Assembly (NCBI GenBank): GCA_937873225.1
Contig: CALMVN010000183.1
Span: 1 to 40,615 of the forward strand
Source of the DNA: an uncultured Acetobacteraceae bacterium
GTDB taxonomy: Bacteria > Pseudomonadota > Alphaproteobacteria > Acetobacterales > Acetobacteraceae
Length of the DNA: 40,615 nt
Reading direction: 5' to 3'
The notes beneath the pieces were generated by a model. It did not search any database. It had not been told where the DNA came from and worked only from the letters and a program-made list of their open reading frames with translations. Made by a program: the position numbers and the translations under genes. Shown here in pieces: positions 1-12,068 of the stretch (the stretch's first letter is position 1; the number at the start of each line of letters is the position of its first letter).

Positions 1-213
1 GTCGAAGCCGCCGCGGTACCCGCCGCCCCGGTACGGGCCGACGAAGTAGCCGCCGCCGAAACCGCGGTCGTAGCCGTCGTAGCCGCCGGCGTCGTAGTAG
101 CCGCCCCCATACCCGTAATCGCCGCCATCCACCGCGCAACCGGCCAGCGGCGTGGCCGCCAGCAGGCCGAAAGCCAGGACGACGAACGGGACGCCTGCGG
201 ATCGCGCGGTCAT
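1..213 (-). CDS. Gly/Tyr-rich lipoprotein, C-terminus truncated by window edge
   Basis: Reverse-strand ATG at 213 translates MTARSAGVPFVVLAFGLLAATPLAGCAVDGGDYGYGGGYYDAGGYDGYDRGFGGGYFVGPYRGGG...; lipobox LAGC after a hydrophobic signal; start overlaps upstream stop (ATGA). Confidence 0.7.
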   Translation of the reverse strand, partial: MTARSAGVPFVVLAFGLLAATPLAGCAVDGGDYGYGGGYYDAGGYDGYDRGFGGGYFVGPYRGGGYRGGFD

Positions 214-1187
214 TGTGCGGCTCCCGTGGCGGCGGTCGACCATTCGAGCAGGCCGAACAGGGCACCCCCCGGATCGGCGACCAGGGCGATCCTGCCGCCA
301 TGCCGGTCGAGGTGCGGCGGCAGCACCACGTGGCCGCCCAGCGCGGTGACGCGGTCCGCGGTCGCGGCGGCGTCGTCGACGCGGACATAGCTGATCCAGC
401 GCGACCGCGGGTTGGTCCAGCCGGACGGGAACGGGTTGACGCTGGCCCGCGCATAGCCGTCCGAGGCCAGGATCAGGTGCCGGGCGTCGCTCGCGTCCGG
501 CAGCGCGAACACCGAGTCGCCGAACACCGTCCCGTAGAACGCGGCAGCGGTCTGCGGATCGGTGGTGACGAGCGAGCTCCAGATCCAGTCGCCGGGATCG
601 GCCAGCAGGTCGGGCGGATCGCCGCTGTCCGAGGCCAGCATGGCGAACACCGCACCCTGCGGATCGGCGAGCACGGCGCCCTGCCCGAGATGGGCGAGGC
701 TTTGCGACCTGAGCAGCAGCTTGGCGCCGTTCTGCACCGCGAGCGCCTCGGCCTTGTCGATGTCGGGAGTGGCGATGAACGAGACCCAGGACGGGCGCCT
801 GCCCGGGCGAAGCGGCCGCTGCAGGATGCCGGCCACGGTCTGACCGTTCAGCGAGGCCTGCCCGAAGAAGCCGGCTTCGGTGGTGATGTTCTGGAACGAC
901 CAGCCGAACAGCGATTCGTAGAAGCGCTCCGCCGCCACCAGGTCCGGCGTCACCAGCTCGGCGAACACCAGCTTGCCCGCGTGGTGCTCGCCGCTTGCCG
1001 GCGCCACCAGCGGCGGCAGGTCGGTGGACGCGGCCCGGGCGGGAACGGCGCCGCCGACGACGGCAGCACCCAGCAGCAGGGCCAGGACCCGGTGCATCCG
1101 GCGCGGCCGGCGATCGCCGGTCCTGTCCGGACCGGGTGCGGACGGGTGAAGCATGGTGGTCCTCCTTTGGCGGCGGGTGGTCGCCAA
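210..1187 (-). CDS. VOC (glyoxalase-like) protein, two tandem VOC modules, probable signal peptide
   Basis: ORF 325 aa; FAELVTPDLVAAERFYESLFGW and a second SSLVTTDPQTAAAFYGTVFG module; hydrophobic N-terminal stretch MHRVLALLLGAAVVGGAVPARA; true start may be an internal Met. Confidence 0.8.
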   Translation of the reverse strand: MATTRRQRRTTMLHPSAPGPDRTGDRRPRRMHRVLALLLGAAVVGGAVPARAASTDLPPLVAPASGEHHAGKLVFAELVTPDLVAAERFYESLFGWSFQNITTEAGFFGQASLNGQTVAGILQRPLRPGRRPSWVSFIATPDIDKAEALAVQNGAKLLLRSQSLAHLGQGAVLADPQGAVFAMLASDSGDPPDLLADPGDWIWSSLVTTDPQTAAAFYGTVFGDSVFALPDASDARHLILASDGYARASVNPFPSGWTNPRSRWISYVRVDDAAATADRVTALGGHVVLPPHLDRHGGRIALVADPGGALFGLLEWSTAATGAAQ

Positions 1188-1253
1188 GACCCGGGCGGTC
1201 GACGCAACGGAATAAGCGGCGACCGCCTTCGCGGTTCCGCCGGACCCGCTCCG

Positions 1254-4150
<2,897 letters not shown>

Positions 4151-4154
<4 letters not shown>

Positions 4155-4858
4155 GGGAGGCTCTCGATCCGGGCCGCCAGCGCCGCCCCCAGGAAGGCGA
4201 GCGCCGCGGCGCCGCCGCTGCCGGCGGTGCCCCCGGTCATGCTGGCCGGCAGCCCGTCCTGCAGCACCTGCGCATCCCGGCTCGCCAGCGCCAGAAGCAT
4301 CGGCGGCTGGTTCCGCACCGTCACCCGGAGCAGCGCGTCGTGCGCGGCAAGCGGCGCCGCCTCGCCGTGCAGCACGCCGGCGTCGAGCGGCGCGATCCTG
4401 ACCCGGACGTCCCGCCGACCGAGCAGGCGCACCACCGTGCCGGGGGGGAGGCTGCGCGCCAGCAGCCGCTCCGACAGGCCCTGCGACGGTTCCTCGACCC
4501 AGAGCAGCGCGGAATCGATGCCGAGCAGGCGCGGCAGGTCGCAGGCGACGCATTCGCCCAGGTCGGTCGCCCGGATCAGCGCCAGCACCGCCTCGCGCAC
4601 CCGGTCCGACAGGCCCAGCGCCGCGCGTCCGGCCTGAAGCACGGTCTCGGCCCGGGCGCTCATGCTGGCCGCCTGCTGCCGTGCCGCGTCGATCATCGCC
4701 GCCATGTGGTCGGCCAGGGTATCGCCGTGCACGCGGCGCGGCGGCGACAGCACCTCGTACAGGTCGGTCTGCGTCGCCAGCCAGTCCGGGTTCTCGGCGA
4801 GGAAGCGCGCCACCCGGTCTTCCTCGCTGTCCCGCCCCGGCGCGTTCTCATTGTCCAT
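4151..4858 (-). CDS. DUF484 family protein
   Basis: [60 protein letters not shown]...; typical DUF484 N-terminal pattern; upstream of xerC. Start may be 4876. Confidence 0.82.
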
Positions 4859-5004
4859 CGGGCGGATCGCTCCCATTCTGGAGAACACCGCCCGCACTGG
4901 ATGCAACCCTGTCCGTCACGCGTATCACGCCGCAGAGATTAGACCTCCCCGCCGCATCGGCAAGCCGCCCCGACGCGTCCCGTGCCGCCGCCAGGCGGGT
5001 TCCG

Positions 5005-7200
5005 GTGCTGCTGCCCTACCCGTTCGCCGGCGCGTTCGACTACGCGTGTCCCGCATCGCCCGCGCTGGAGCCGGGCGACGTGGTGCTGGTGCCGCTCAAC
5101 CGGCGCGCCGAGGTGGGGGTGGTGTGGGACGCGCCGGACGGGCTGCCGGCCGACCTCCTTCCTCCAGGCGCAGCCCCGGTGCCCGATGGCAAGCTGAAGC
5201 CGGTGTCCGCCCTGCTCGACGTGCCGCGCATGCCGGCCAGCCTGCGACGCTTCGTCGACTGGGTCGCCGGCTACACCCTGACCCCGCCCGGGCTGGTGCT
5301 GGCGATGGCGCTGCGGATCAACGCGGCGCAGCCCCTGCCCGTCACCACCGGCTGGGTCCGCTCCGGCAGCAACTCGGTGTCGGTCCGGTCCACCCCGGCG
5401 CGCAACCGGGTGCTGCAGGCGCTGGCCGACGGGATGCCGCGCGGCACCGCGGAGCTCGCGCGCCTGGCCGGGGTCGGGAGCGGGGTGGTGCGCGGCATGG
5501 CGGAAGCCGGGCTGCTTCGCGAACAGGAGGTCGCCGCCGCGCCGTCGTTCGGCCGGCCGGATCCGGACCATGTCGGGCCGGGCCTGTCCGCCGACCAGGA
5601 GCGCGTGGCGGCGGCCTTGCGCGGGCTGGTGCAGGCGCGCCGGTTCCAGGCCGCCCTGCTCGACGGCGTCACCGGCTCGGGCAAGACCGAGACCTACCTG
5701 GAGGCGGTGGCGGCGTGCCTGGCGGAAGGCCGCCAGGCGCTGGTGCTGCTGCCGGAGATCGCGCTGTCCTCGCAATGGCTGCAGCGTTTCCAACGCCGGT
5801 TCGGGGTGGAGCCGGCGGTGTGGCATTCCGACCTCGGCTCCAAGCGCCGCCGGATCACCTGGCGCGCGGTCGCCGGGGGCGAGGCGCCGGTGGTGGTGGG
5901 CGCGCGCTCGGCCCTGTTCCTGCCGTTCCCCGACCTCGGCCTGGTGGTGGTCGACGAGGAGCACGAGACCGCGTTCAAGCAGGAGGACGGGGTGTCCTAC
6001 CACGCCCGCGACATGGCGGTGGTGCGGGCGCGCCTGGCGGAGGCGCCGGTGCTGCTGGTGTCCGCGACCCCCAGCCTGGAAACCCTGACCAACGTCGAGA
6101 CCGGCCGCTACCGGCACCTGTCCCTGTCGGTCCGGCACGGCGGCGCGCGCCTGCCTGAGGTGGCGGCGGTGGACCTGCGCGACCACCCGCCCGAGCGCGG
6201 CCGCTTCCTGTCGCCGCCGCTGATCGAGGCGGTGGCGGGAACCCTGCACCGGGCCGAGCAGGCGATGCTGTTCCTCAACCGCCGCGGCTACGCCCCCCTG
6301 ACCCTGTGCCGCGCCTGCGGCCACCGCATCCAGTGCCCGAACTGCACCGCCTGGCTGGTCGAGCACCGCGCCCGGCGCCAGCTCGCCTGCCACCATTGCG
6401 GCCACACCGAGGCGGTGCCGGTGCACTGCCCGTCCTGCCGCGCCGAGAACAGCCTGACCCCGATCGGTCCCGGCGTGGAGCGCATCACCGAGGAGGCGCG
6501 CACCACCTTCCCCGACGCCCGCATCCTGGTGATGGCCAGCGACACCCTGCCGGGCCCGACCGCCGCCGCCGAGGCGGTGCGTCGCATCGCCGAGCGCGAG
6601 GTCGACCTGGTGATCGGCACCCAGATCGTCGCCAAGGGCTGGCACTTCCCCGGGCTGACCCTGGTCGGCGTGGTCGATGCCGATCTCGGCCTCGCCGGCG
6701 GCGACCTGCGCGCGGCCGAGCGCACCGTGCAGCTGCTGCACCAGGTCGCCGGCCGCGCCGGACGCGCCGAGCAGCCGGGCCGCGTGCTGCTGCAGACCTA
6801 CAGCCCGGAGCACCCGGTGATGCAGGCCCTGGTCGCCGGCGACTTCGCCCGCTTCATGGAGCGCGAGGCCGAGCAGCGCCGTCCCGGCCATTGGCCGCCG
6901 TTCGGCCGGCTGGCGGCGCTGATCGTCAGCGCCGACACCGCCGAGGCGGCAGACCAGGCGGCGGCGGCGCTCGGACGCAGCGCGCCGACGGGGGAGGGGT
7001 TGCAGGTGCTGGGCCCGGCGCCGGCGCCGCTGGCGATCCTGCGCGGCCGGCACCGCCGCCGCCTGCTGCTGCGCACCCGACGCGAGGTGGCGGTGCAGCC
7101 GATCCTGCGCCACTGGATGACCGCCTGGCGCGCCCTGGCCCCCACCGTGCCGCGCTCGGTTCAGGTCGACGTCGACGTCGACCCGGTGTCGTTCCTGTGA
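5005..7200 (+). CDS. priA: Primosomal protein N' (replication restart helicase)
   Basis: [16 protein letters not shown]...[18 protein letters not shown]...[29 protein letters not shown]...zinc-binding [19 protein letters not shown]...[29 protein letters not shown] start is the best in-frame candidate, start uncertain. Confidence 0.93.
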   Translation: MLLPYPFAGAFDYACPASPALEPGDVVLVPLNRRAEVGVVWDAPDGLPADLLPPGAAPVPDGKLKPVSALLDVPRMPASLRRFVDWVAGYTLTPPGLVLAMALRINAAQPLPVTTGWVRSGSNSVSVRSTPARNRVLQALADGMPRGTAELARLAGVGSGVVRGMAEAGLLREQEVAAAPSFGRPDPDHVGPGLSADQERVAAALRGLVQARRFQAALLDGVTGSGKTETYLEAVAACLAEGRQALVLLPEIALSSQWLQRFQRRFGVEPAVWHSDLGSKRRRITWRAVAGGEAPVVVGARSALFLPFPDLGLVVVDEEHETAFKQEDGVSYHARDMAVVRARLAEAPVLLVSATPSLETLTNVETGRYRHLSLSVRHGGARLPEVAAVDLRDHPPERGRFLSPPLIEAVAGTLHRAEQAMLFLNRRGYAPLTLCRACGHRIQCPNCTAWLVEHRARRQLACHHCGHTEAVPVHCPSCRAENSLTPIGPGVERITEEARTTFPDARILVMASDTLPGPTAAAEAVRRIAEREVDLVIGTQIVAKGWHFPGLTLVGVVDADLGLAGGDLRAAERTVQLLHQVAGRAGRAEQPGRVLLQTYSPEHPVMQALVAGDFARFMEREAEQRRPGHWPPFGRLAALIVSADTAEAADQAAAALGRSAPTGEGLQVLGPAPAPLAILRGRHRRRLLLRTRREVAVQPILRHWMTAWRALAPTVPRSVQVDVDVDPVSFL

Positions 7201-7225
7201 ACGTCGTTCATATAAACGACGTTCA
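7198..7225. repeat. 28-bp near-perfect palindrome TGAACGTCGTT-CATATA-AACGACGTTCA between convergent genes
   Basis: 11-bp arms exactly inverse-complementary; left arm begins with the priA stop codon TGA. Confidence 0.8.
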
Positions 7226-7237
7226 AGCGGAAACCGC

Positions 7238-7516
7238 CTAGTCCTCGTGCTTGCGGTGGCCGCGGCCGCTCTGCGTCTTTTCCGCGGCGACTCCCGCGGC
7301 GTGCTGCTTTTCCAGCTTGCCGGCGGTGGCGGTGCTGGTGTTGTCGCCGGCGACCGCGCCTTCGACCGCCTTGGAGGCAGCGCCCTTGGCCGCACCCTGG
7401 CCCTCGGTCGGCGACGGCGCCGGGCCGCCCTCCGGAACGTTGTCCTCCGGCCTGGGGTGATGCCCCTTCACCGTGCCGTGGCTGGTGATCTCGTCACTGC
7501 GTTCATGCTTGCTCAT
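7238..7516 (-). CDS. Small hydrophilic low-complexity hypothetical protein
   Basis: MSKHERSDEITSHGTVKGHHPRPEDNVPEGGPAPSPTEGQGAAKGAASKAVEGAVAGDNTSTATAGKLEKQHAAGVAAEKTQSGRGHRKHED; ORF closed both ends, fills gap between priA and epoxide hydrolase. Confidence 0.6.
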   Translation of the reverse strand: MSKHERSDEITSHGTVKGHHPRPEDNVPEGGPAPSPTEGQGAAKGAASKAVEGAVAGDNTSTATAGKLEKQHAAGVAAEKTQSGRGHRKHED

Positions 7517-7595
7517 CGCTGATCCTTCCGAAGCGTCCGCCGTTCAACCCGTCGCGGTTTGGGGAGTTGCCCCCACCGACCGGAGGAGGATCGGC

Positions 7596-8738
7596 ATGCA
7601 ACCGTTCACCGTGGCGTGGGACGAGGCGACGCTGGACCGCATACGCGGGCGGCTGCGCGACCAACGCATCCCGCCGACGCCCGAGCACGCCGGATGGCGC
7701 TACGGCTGCGATCCCGGGTTCCTGCGCGACCTGTGCGCCTACTGGGCGGACGGCTTCGACGTCCGTGCCGCCGCCGCCGAGCTGAACCGGTTCCCGCAGG
7801 TGCTGCACCGGGTGGAGGACATCGACCTTCACGCCATCCACCTCGTCGGCGAGGCGCAGGGGCGCCGGCCGCTTCTCCTCACCCATGGCTGGCCGGGCTC
7901 GGTCTACGAGTTCTGGCAGGTGGCGGAGCCGCTGGCGTTCCCGTCCCGCCACGGCGGGAACGCCGCGGACGCGTTCGACCTCGTGATCCCCTCGCTGCCC
8001 GGCTTCGGCTTTTCCGGCAAGCCCGCCTCGCCGGTCGGCGCGCGCACCACCGCGCGGCTGTTCGACCGCCTGATGCGCGACGGCTTCGGCTACGGCCGCT
8101 ACCTGGCCCAGGGCGGCGACTGGGGCGCCGGCGTCAGCGCCTGGCTGGCGCTGGAGCACACCGCCTCCATCCGCGCCATCCACCTCAACTACCTGCTGGT
8201 GCAGCCGGACGCGCAGCCGGACACCGACGAGGAGACGGCATGGAAGGCGGCGTTCGACGCGTCGGAACAGGCGCTCGGCGCCTATGCCCACCTGCAGCGG
8301 ACCAGGCCGTCATCGCTGAACTACGCCATGGCGGACAACCCTGTCGCCCTGGCCGCCTGGATCGTGGAACGGTTCCACGACTGGGCTGACCTGCGCGAGC
8401 AACCGTTCGAGGCGGTGTTCTCCCGCGACCGGCTGCTGACCAACCTCATGATCTACGTGGCCAACGACGCCTTCCCGACCTCGACCTGGTACTACGCGGC
8501 TGCCGAGGCGGAGGGCGTGCGCCGGATGCCGCCAGGCCGGCGCGTGACCGTCCCCACCGCGTTCGCGGCTTATCCCGATCCGCGCTCGCCGACGCCGCCA
8601 CGCTCCTGGGTCGAGCGCGGCTACGACGTCACGCGCTGGACCGAGCAGCCGCGCGGCGGGCACTTCGCCGCCATGGAGGCGCCGGACCTGTTCGTCGAGG
8701 ATCTGCGCGCCTGGGCGCGGGCATTGCCGCCGGATTGA
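7596..8738 (+). CDS. Epoxide hydrolase (alpha/beta hydrolase with EHN-type N-terminal domain)
   Basis: MQPFTVAWDEATLDRIRGRLRDQRIP...LLLTHGWPGSVYEFWQVAEPL...IPSLPGFGFSGKP...GGDWGAGVSAWLA; RBS cggaggagga before ATG. Confidence 0.9.
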   Translation: MQPFTVAWDEATLDRIRGRLRDQRIPPTPEHAGWRYGCDPGFLRDLCAYWADGFDVRAAAAELNRFPQVLHRVEDIDLHAIHLVGEAQGRRPLLLTHGWPGSVYEFWQVAEPLAFPSRHGGNAADAFDLVIPSLPGFGFSGKPASPVGARTTARLFDRLMRDGFGYGRYLAQGGDWGAGVSAWLALEHTASIRAIHLNYLLVQPDAQPDTDEETAWKAAFDASEQALGAYAHLQRTRPSSLNYAMADNPVALAAWIVERFHDWADLREQPFEAVFSRDRLLTNLMIYVANDAFPTSTWYYAAAEAEGVRRMPPGRRVTVPTAFAAYPDPRSPTPPRSWVERGYDVTRWTEQPRGGHFAAMEAPDLFVEDLRAWARALPPD

Positions 8739-8801
8739 GGCGTCCCGGACGCCGATCGCGTCGTTGCAGCCGTGTTCCTTCCGGGTACCAGGAGCGTTTC
8801 C

Positions 8802-9287
8802 ATGAAGGCAGTCGTCTGGCACGGCATCGGCGACATCCGCCTCGACGAGGTGCCCGATCCGAGGATCGAGGCGCCGACCGATGCGGTGATTCGCCTGACC
8901 GCGTCCGCATCTGCGGCACCGTCAGTGGCATGAAGCCCGGCACCCTCCTCGGCCACGAGGGCATCGGTGTGGTCGAGGCGCCAGGCGGGCAGGTGCGCAA
9001 CTTCGACATCGGCGGCCGGGTGATGGTGTGCTCCACCGTGTCCTGCGGCGTGTGCTCGTGCTGCCGCGCCGGCGACACCGCGCAGTGCGACAGCGCCAAC
9101 CCCAACGGCCCGTCTGCCGGCACCAGCTTCTTCGGCGGACCGGAAACCACCGAGCCGATGAACGGGCCGCAGGCGCAGCGGGCGGGCATCCCGTTCGCGT
9201 CCAACACGCTGGTCAGGCTGCCGGAGCAGTCAGCGACGACCAGGCGATCCTGCTCAGCGACACCGTGACGGTATACGGCTGCGGCTG
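8802..9287 (+). pseudogene. Zinc-dependent alcohol/formaldehyde dehydrogenase, N-terminal remnant with frameshifts and internal deletions
   Basis: MKAVVWHGIGDIRLDEVPDPRIEAPTDAVIRLTAS, then frame change to ICGT/VSGMKPGTLLGHEGIGVVEAPGGQVRNFDIGGRVMVCSTVSCGVCSCCRAGDTAQCDSANPN...FFGGPE, then a third frame VSDDQAILLSD/TVTVYGCG; premature TGA at 8931 in the starting frame. Confidence 0.85.
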
Positions 9288-9511
9288 CGTTCCGGCTTCC
9301 GTACTGTGTTCAGCTAGATGTTTTCCGGATCCCGGTCGTCGGCGTTCCCCTGGCCCTCGAACACCCTGATCCCATCCCGCTCGACCACCTCCGCCCGCAG
9401 CGCGATGGTTTGACCCTGATCGTTCGCCAGTACGCCCACATAGGCGCCACTGGCGTCGCGACCGAGCCGAAAGCGGTAGATGCAGCCGCGGCAGACGGAG
9501 CGGCAGGTGCT

Positions 9512-10261
9512 TCAGACCTGCGCCCAGCCACCGTCCACCGACAGCTCGATGCCGGTCACATAGGATGCGTCGTCGGAGGCGAGGAACAGGGCAGGCCTGG
9601 CAACCTCCTCGGCCGAACCGATACGAGCCATGGGAATTTGGCCCGCCGCTTGCGCCTTCACCTGCTCGATCATCCCGTCCGGCATGCCGACCTTCCGCAT
9701 GAGGTCGGTGTCGATCTGTCCTGGCGCCAGCGCATTCACCCGGATGCCCTTGGCCGAAAGCTCCGCCGTAAGTGACCGTGCCAGCGACCGGATCGCTGCC
9801 TTGGTCGCCGAGTACACGCTGAAGCCCTGGCGTCCCTGCGCGCCCAGGATCGAGGTATTGAGGATGATTGAGCCGCCGGCTGTCATCAGCGGCACGAGCT
9901 TCTGCACGGTGAAATAGGTGCCTTTCAGGTTGGTATCGACCGTGAAATCGAAATCATCCTCCGACACCTGCTCGAGCGGCCCGGGCCTGCCGCCGCCCGC
10001 GTTGGCGAACAGCACATCGACACGGCCATGGTTCTGCCCGACATGGCTGGCCAGAGCATCAAGGTCCGCCAAGCTGGCGATGTCGCTGCGGAACGGCTCC
10101 ACCCGATCACCGATCTCCCGCGCCGCGGCGTCAAGTGCGGCCTGGTTGCGACCGGTGATGACGACCGTCGCACCCTCCTCGACGAACAGTCTGGCCGTGG
10201 CCAGTCCCATGCCCGCGCTGCCACCGGTAACGACTGCGATCTTCCCGTCCAACTTGCCCAT
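9512..10261 (-). CDS. SDR family oxidoreductase
   Basis: MGKLDGKIAVVTGGSAGMGLATARLF...NAGGG...YSATKAAIRSLARSL...VNALAPGQIDTDL...VTGIELSVDGGWAQV; TGxxxGxG and YxxxK motifs. Confidence 0.92.
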   Translation of the reverse strand: MGKLDGKIAVVTGGSAGMGLATARLFVEEGATVVITGRNQAALDAAAREIGDRVEPFRSDIASLADLDALASHVGQNHGRVDVLFANAGGGRPGPLEQVSEDDFDFTVDTNLKGTYFTVQKLVPLMTAGGSIILNTSILGAQGRQGFSVYSATKAAIRSLARSLTAELSAKGIRVNALAPGQIDTDLMRKVGMPDGMIEQVKAQAAGQIPMARIGSAEEVARPALFLASDDASYVTGIELSVDGGWAQV

Positions 10262-10330
10262 GTCCAACTCCTGACGCGCTCTTCGCCGGCGGCACCCACG
10301 GAGTGGCGCAACGACAGCGGGACAAATATA

Positions 10331-10344
10331 TGAAGCATGCTTCA
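10331..10344. promoter_or_regulatory. Candidate TetR operator: perfect palindrome TGAAGCATGCTTCA
   Basis: 14-bp exact palindrome in the divergent SDR/TetR intergenic region, 16 nt before the TetR ATG. Confidence 0.55.
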
Positions 10345-10360
10345 GTTCTGGGATTCGCAT

Positions 10361-11005
10361 ATGGCAACCAGCCTTCCCGCAGACCTCAACCGGCGGAAAA
10401 CACCGCGTCAGGCCCGATCCACTGTCACTGTGGAGACGATCTTCGACGCGACCATTCAGGTTTTGCTGGCGACGGGATCCACCAGGCTGAACACTACGCG
10501 GGTGTCGCACCGCGCCGGCGTCTCGGTGGGCACCCTCTACCAGTATTTCCCCAACAAGCAGGCCTTGCTTCTGGCCGTTCTGGAGCGTCACCTCGCGATG
10601 CTCGCGAGCGTCGTCGAGGACGCCTGCCTGACTCATCGGGACCAGAAGGTGCAGGTGATGGCCGAGGCCGTTGCAACGGCCTACCTGCACGCGAAGGCGC
10701 AGCAGCACGAGGTTTCCCGCGCCCTGTATCTGATCGCGACCGAACTGGATGCGAGGGGTTCAGTCGAGGCCGCCACGCGCCGTGCCGAACAGGCAGTCGC
10801 GGAAATGTTGATGACTGCCAGCGACGGTTGTTTCGCCGATGCGCCGCTGGTTGCCCGGGTTCTTCTGGCCGCGATCTTCGGGGCGGTGCGGGCGCTCCAT
10901 GAACAGGGTGCGCCGCCCAGGATCGGCGGCGATGTCGAGCAGGAGCTTGTCAGCATGTGCCGCGCCTACCTTGCGGCGGCAGGACGAACAGGCTGGACAG
11001 CTTAG
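10361..11005 (+). CDS. TetR/AcrR family transcriptional regulator
   Basis: RKTPRQARSTVTVETIFDATIQVLLATGSTRLNTTRVSHRAGVSVGTLYQYFPNKQALLLAVL; typical TetR HTH; divergent from SDR. Confidence 0.9.
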   Translation: MATSLPADLNRRKTPRQARSTVTVETIFDATIQVLLATGSTRLNTTRVSHRAGVSVGTLYQYFPNKQALLLAVLERHLAMLASVVEDACLTHRDQKVQVMAEAVATAYLHAKAQQHEVSRALYLIATELDARGSVEAATRRAEQAVAEMLMTASDGCFADAPLVARVLLAAIFGAVRALHEQGAPPRIGGDVEQELVSMCRAYLAAAGRTGWTA

Positions 11006-11068
11006 CGCCTCGGCCGGTCGTCTCGGACGATGCGGTCGATCTGCGCTGCCTGACGGGTTCTGGCGGGA

Positions 11069-11953
11069 TCACAGCCACTCCTGTGGAAACGCGGTGTCGA
11101 GGAACCGCATGAAGGCCTTGACCTTCGCACTCGCCAATCGGCCCGAGGCATGGAGCGCCCACAACTCGGCCGGGCGGCTTGAGGCCGGTCCCCAGCTGAC
11201 CAGCCGGCCCGACGCCAGATCCTCGGCAACAAGTACCCTGGGCAGCTTGGCCGCGCCGATGCCAGTCAGCACCGCATCCCGGATCATCGGCAAAGCCGGC
11301 AGCTGCAGGACCTGCCGCGTGCGGATCTCGGGCTCGTCCAAGCTTGCGATCCGCCACATCTCGGGGTTCGGCAACCCGCTCCTGACCACCACGGGCACCG
11401 GCTGCACGTTAAACGGATCGGGCGTGACCGGAGGTCGGGCCAGAGTGGGCACCGCAACGACCAGGACCTGGTCGCGCACGAAGCACCGCCCGACGAGACC
11501 AACCTCCGGCTTGGGATTGAGACGAATGACGACGTCACAACCCTCCGCGATCAGGTTGATGGCGCGGTCCTCCATCGTCACGTCGAGGATCACGTCGGGG
11601 TAAGTCTTGGTGAACTCCGCCGCGACCCGGCCCATCAGCAGCTGGCCGAAAACCTGGGGCACGTTGATGCGCAGCCGGCCCCGCGGCTTCGCGCGGCTGT
11701 TGCGCAGCATCTCGGCCGCTTCCTCGATCTCGCCGAGCGGGCCGGCCGTTCTGGCATAGAGCAGCTCTCCTTCCTCGGTCAGGTGGACCGAGCGTGAGCC
11801 GCGCTCGAACAGACGCACACCCAGGCTTGCCTCCAACTCCATCACCTTGCGCGACAAGCTCGCCTTGGGCCGTCCGCTCACGCGGCTGGCTTGGGTGATG
11901 CCGCCGTTCGCGGCGACCAAGACGAAGTCGGTCAGCGCCTCGAGGTCCAGCAT
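11069..11953 (-). CDS. LysR family transcriptional regulator
   Basis: MLDLEALTDFVLVAANGGITQASRVSGRPKASLSRKVMELEASLGVRLFERGSRSVHLTEEGELLYARTAG; wHTH plus substrate-binding domain. Confidence 0.9.
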   Translation of the reverse strand: MLDLEALTDFVLVAANGGITQASRVSGRPKASLSRKVMELEASLGVRLFERGSRSVHLTEEGELLYARTAGPLGEIEEAAEMLRNSRAKPRGRLRINVPQVFGQLLMGRVAAEFTKTYPDVILDVTMEDRAINLIAEGCDVVIRLNPKPEVGLVGRCFVRDQVLVVAVPTLARPPVTPDPFNVQPVPVVVRSGLPNPEMWRIASLDEPEIRTRQVLQLPALPMIRDAVLTGIGAAKLPRVLVAEDLASGRLVSWGPASSRPAELWALHASGRLASAKVKAFMRFLDTAFPQEWL

Positions 11954-12068
11954 CGTTCCAGCCGTGGGACGTGAGGTCTTAAATGACCGGCTCAAGTTGT
12001 CCGTAGCAAGGGCCATTCTAGTCGTGGGCACTCATCGGGTCGCTATCCAGCTGATCCCTACCAGGACC

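Noticed and set aside
4939-7395. 818-aa minus-strand ORF
   Set aside because: Antisense to priA with shadow-ORF composition.
9314-9514. Selenocysteine or programmed read-through of the SDR TGA into the following open frame
   Set aside because: No SECIS evidence; SDR ends at its canonical GGWAQV terminus; long stop-free runs are common at this GC content. Kept only as a possible gene remnant.
11006-11068. Small hairpin between convergent TetR and LysR genes
   Set aside because: Only about 5 bp of stem (TCGTC/GACGA); within chance expectation for GC-rich DNA.
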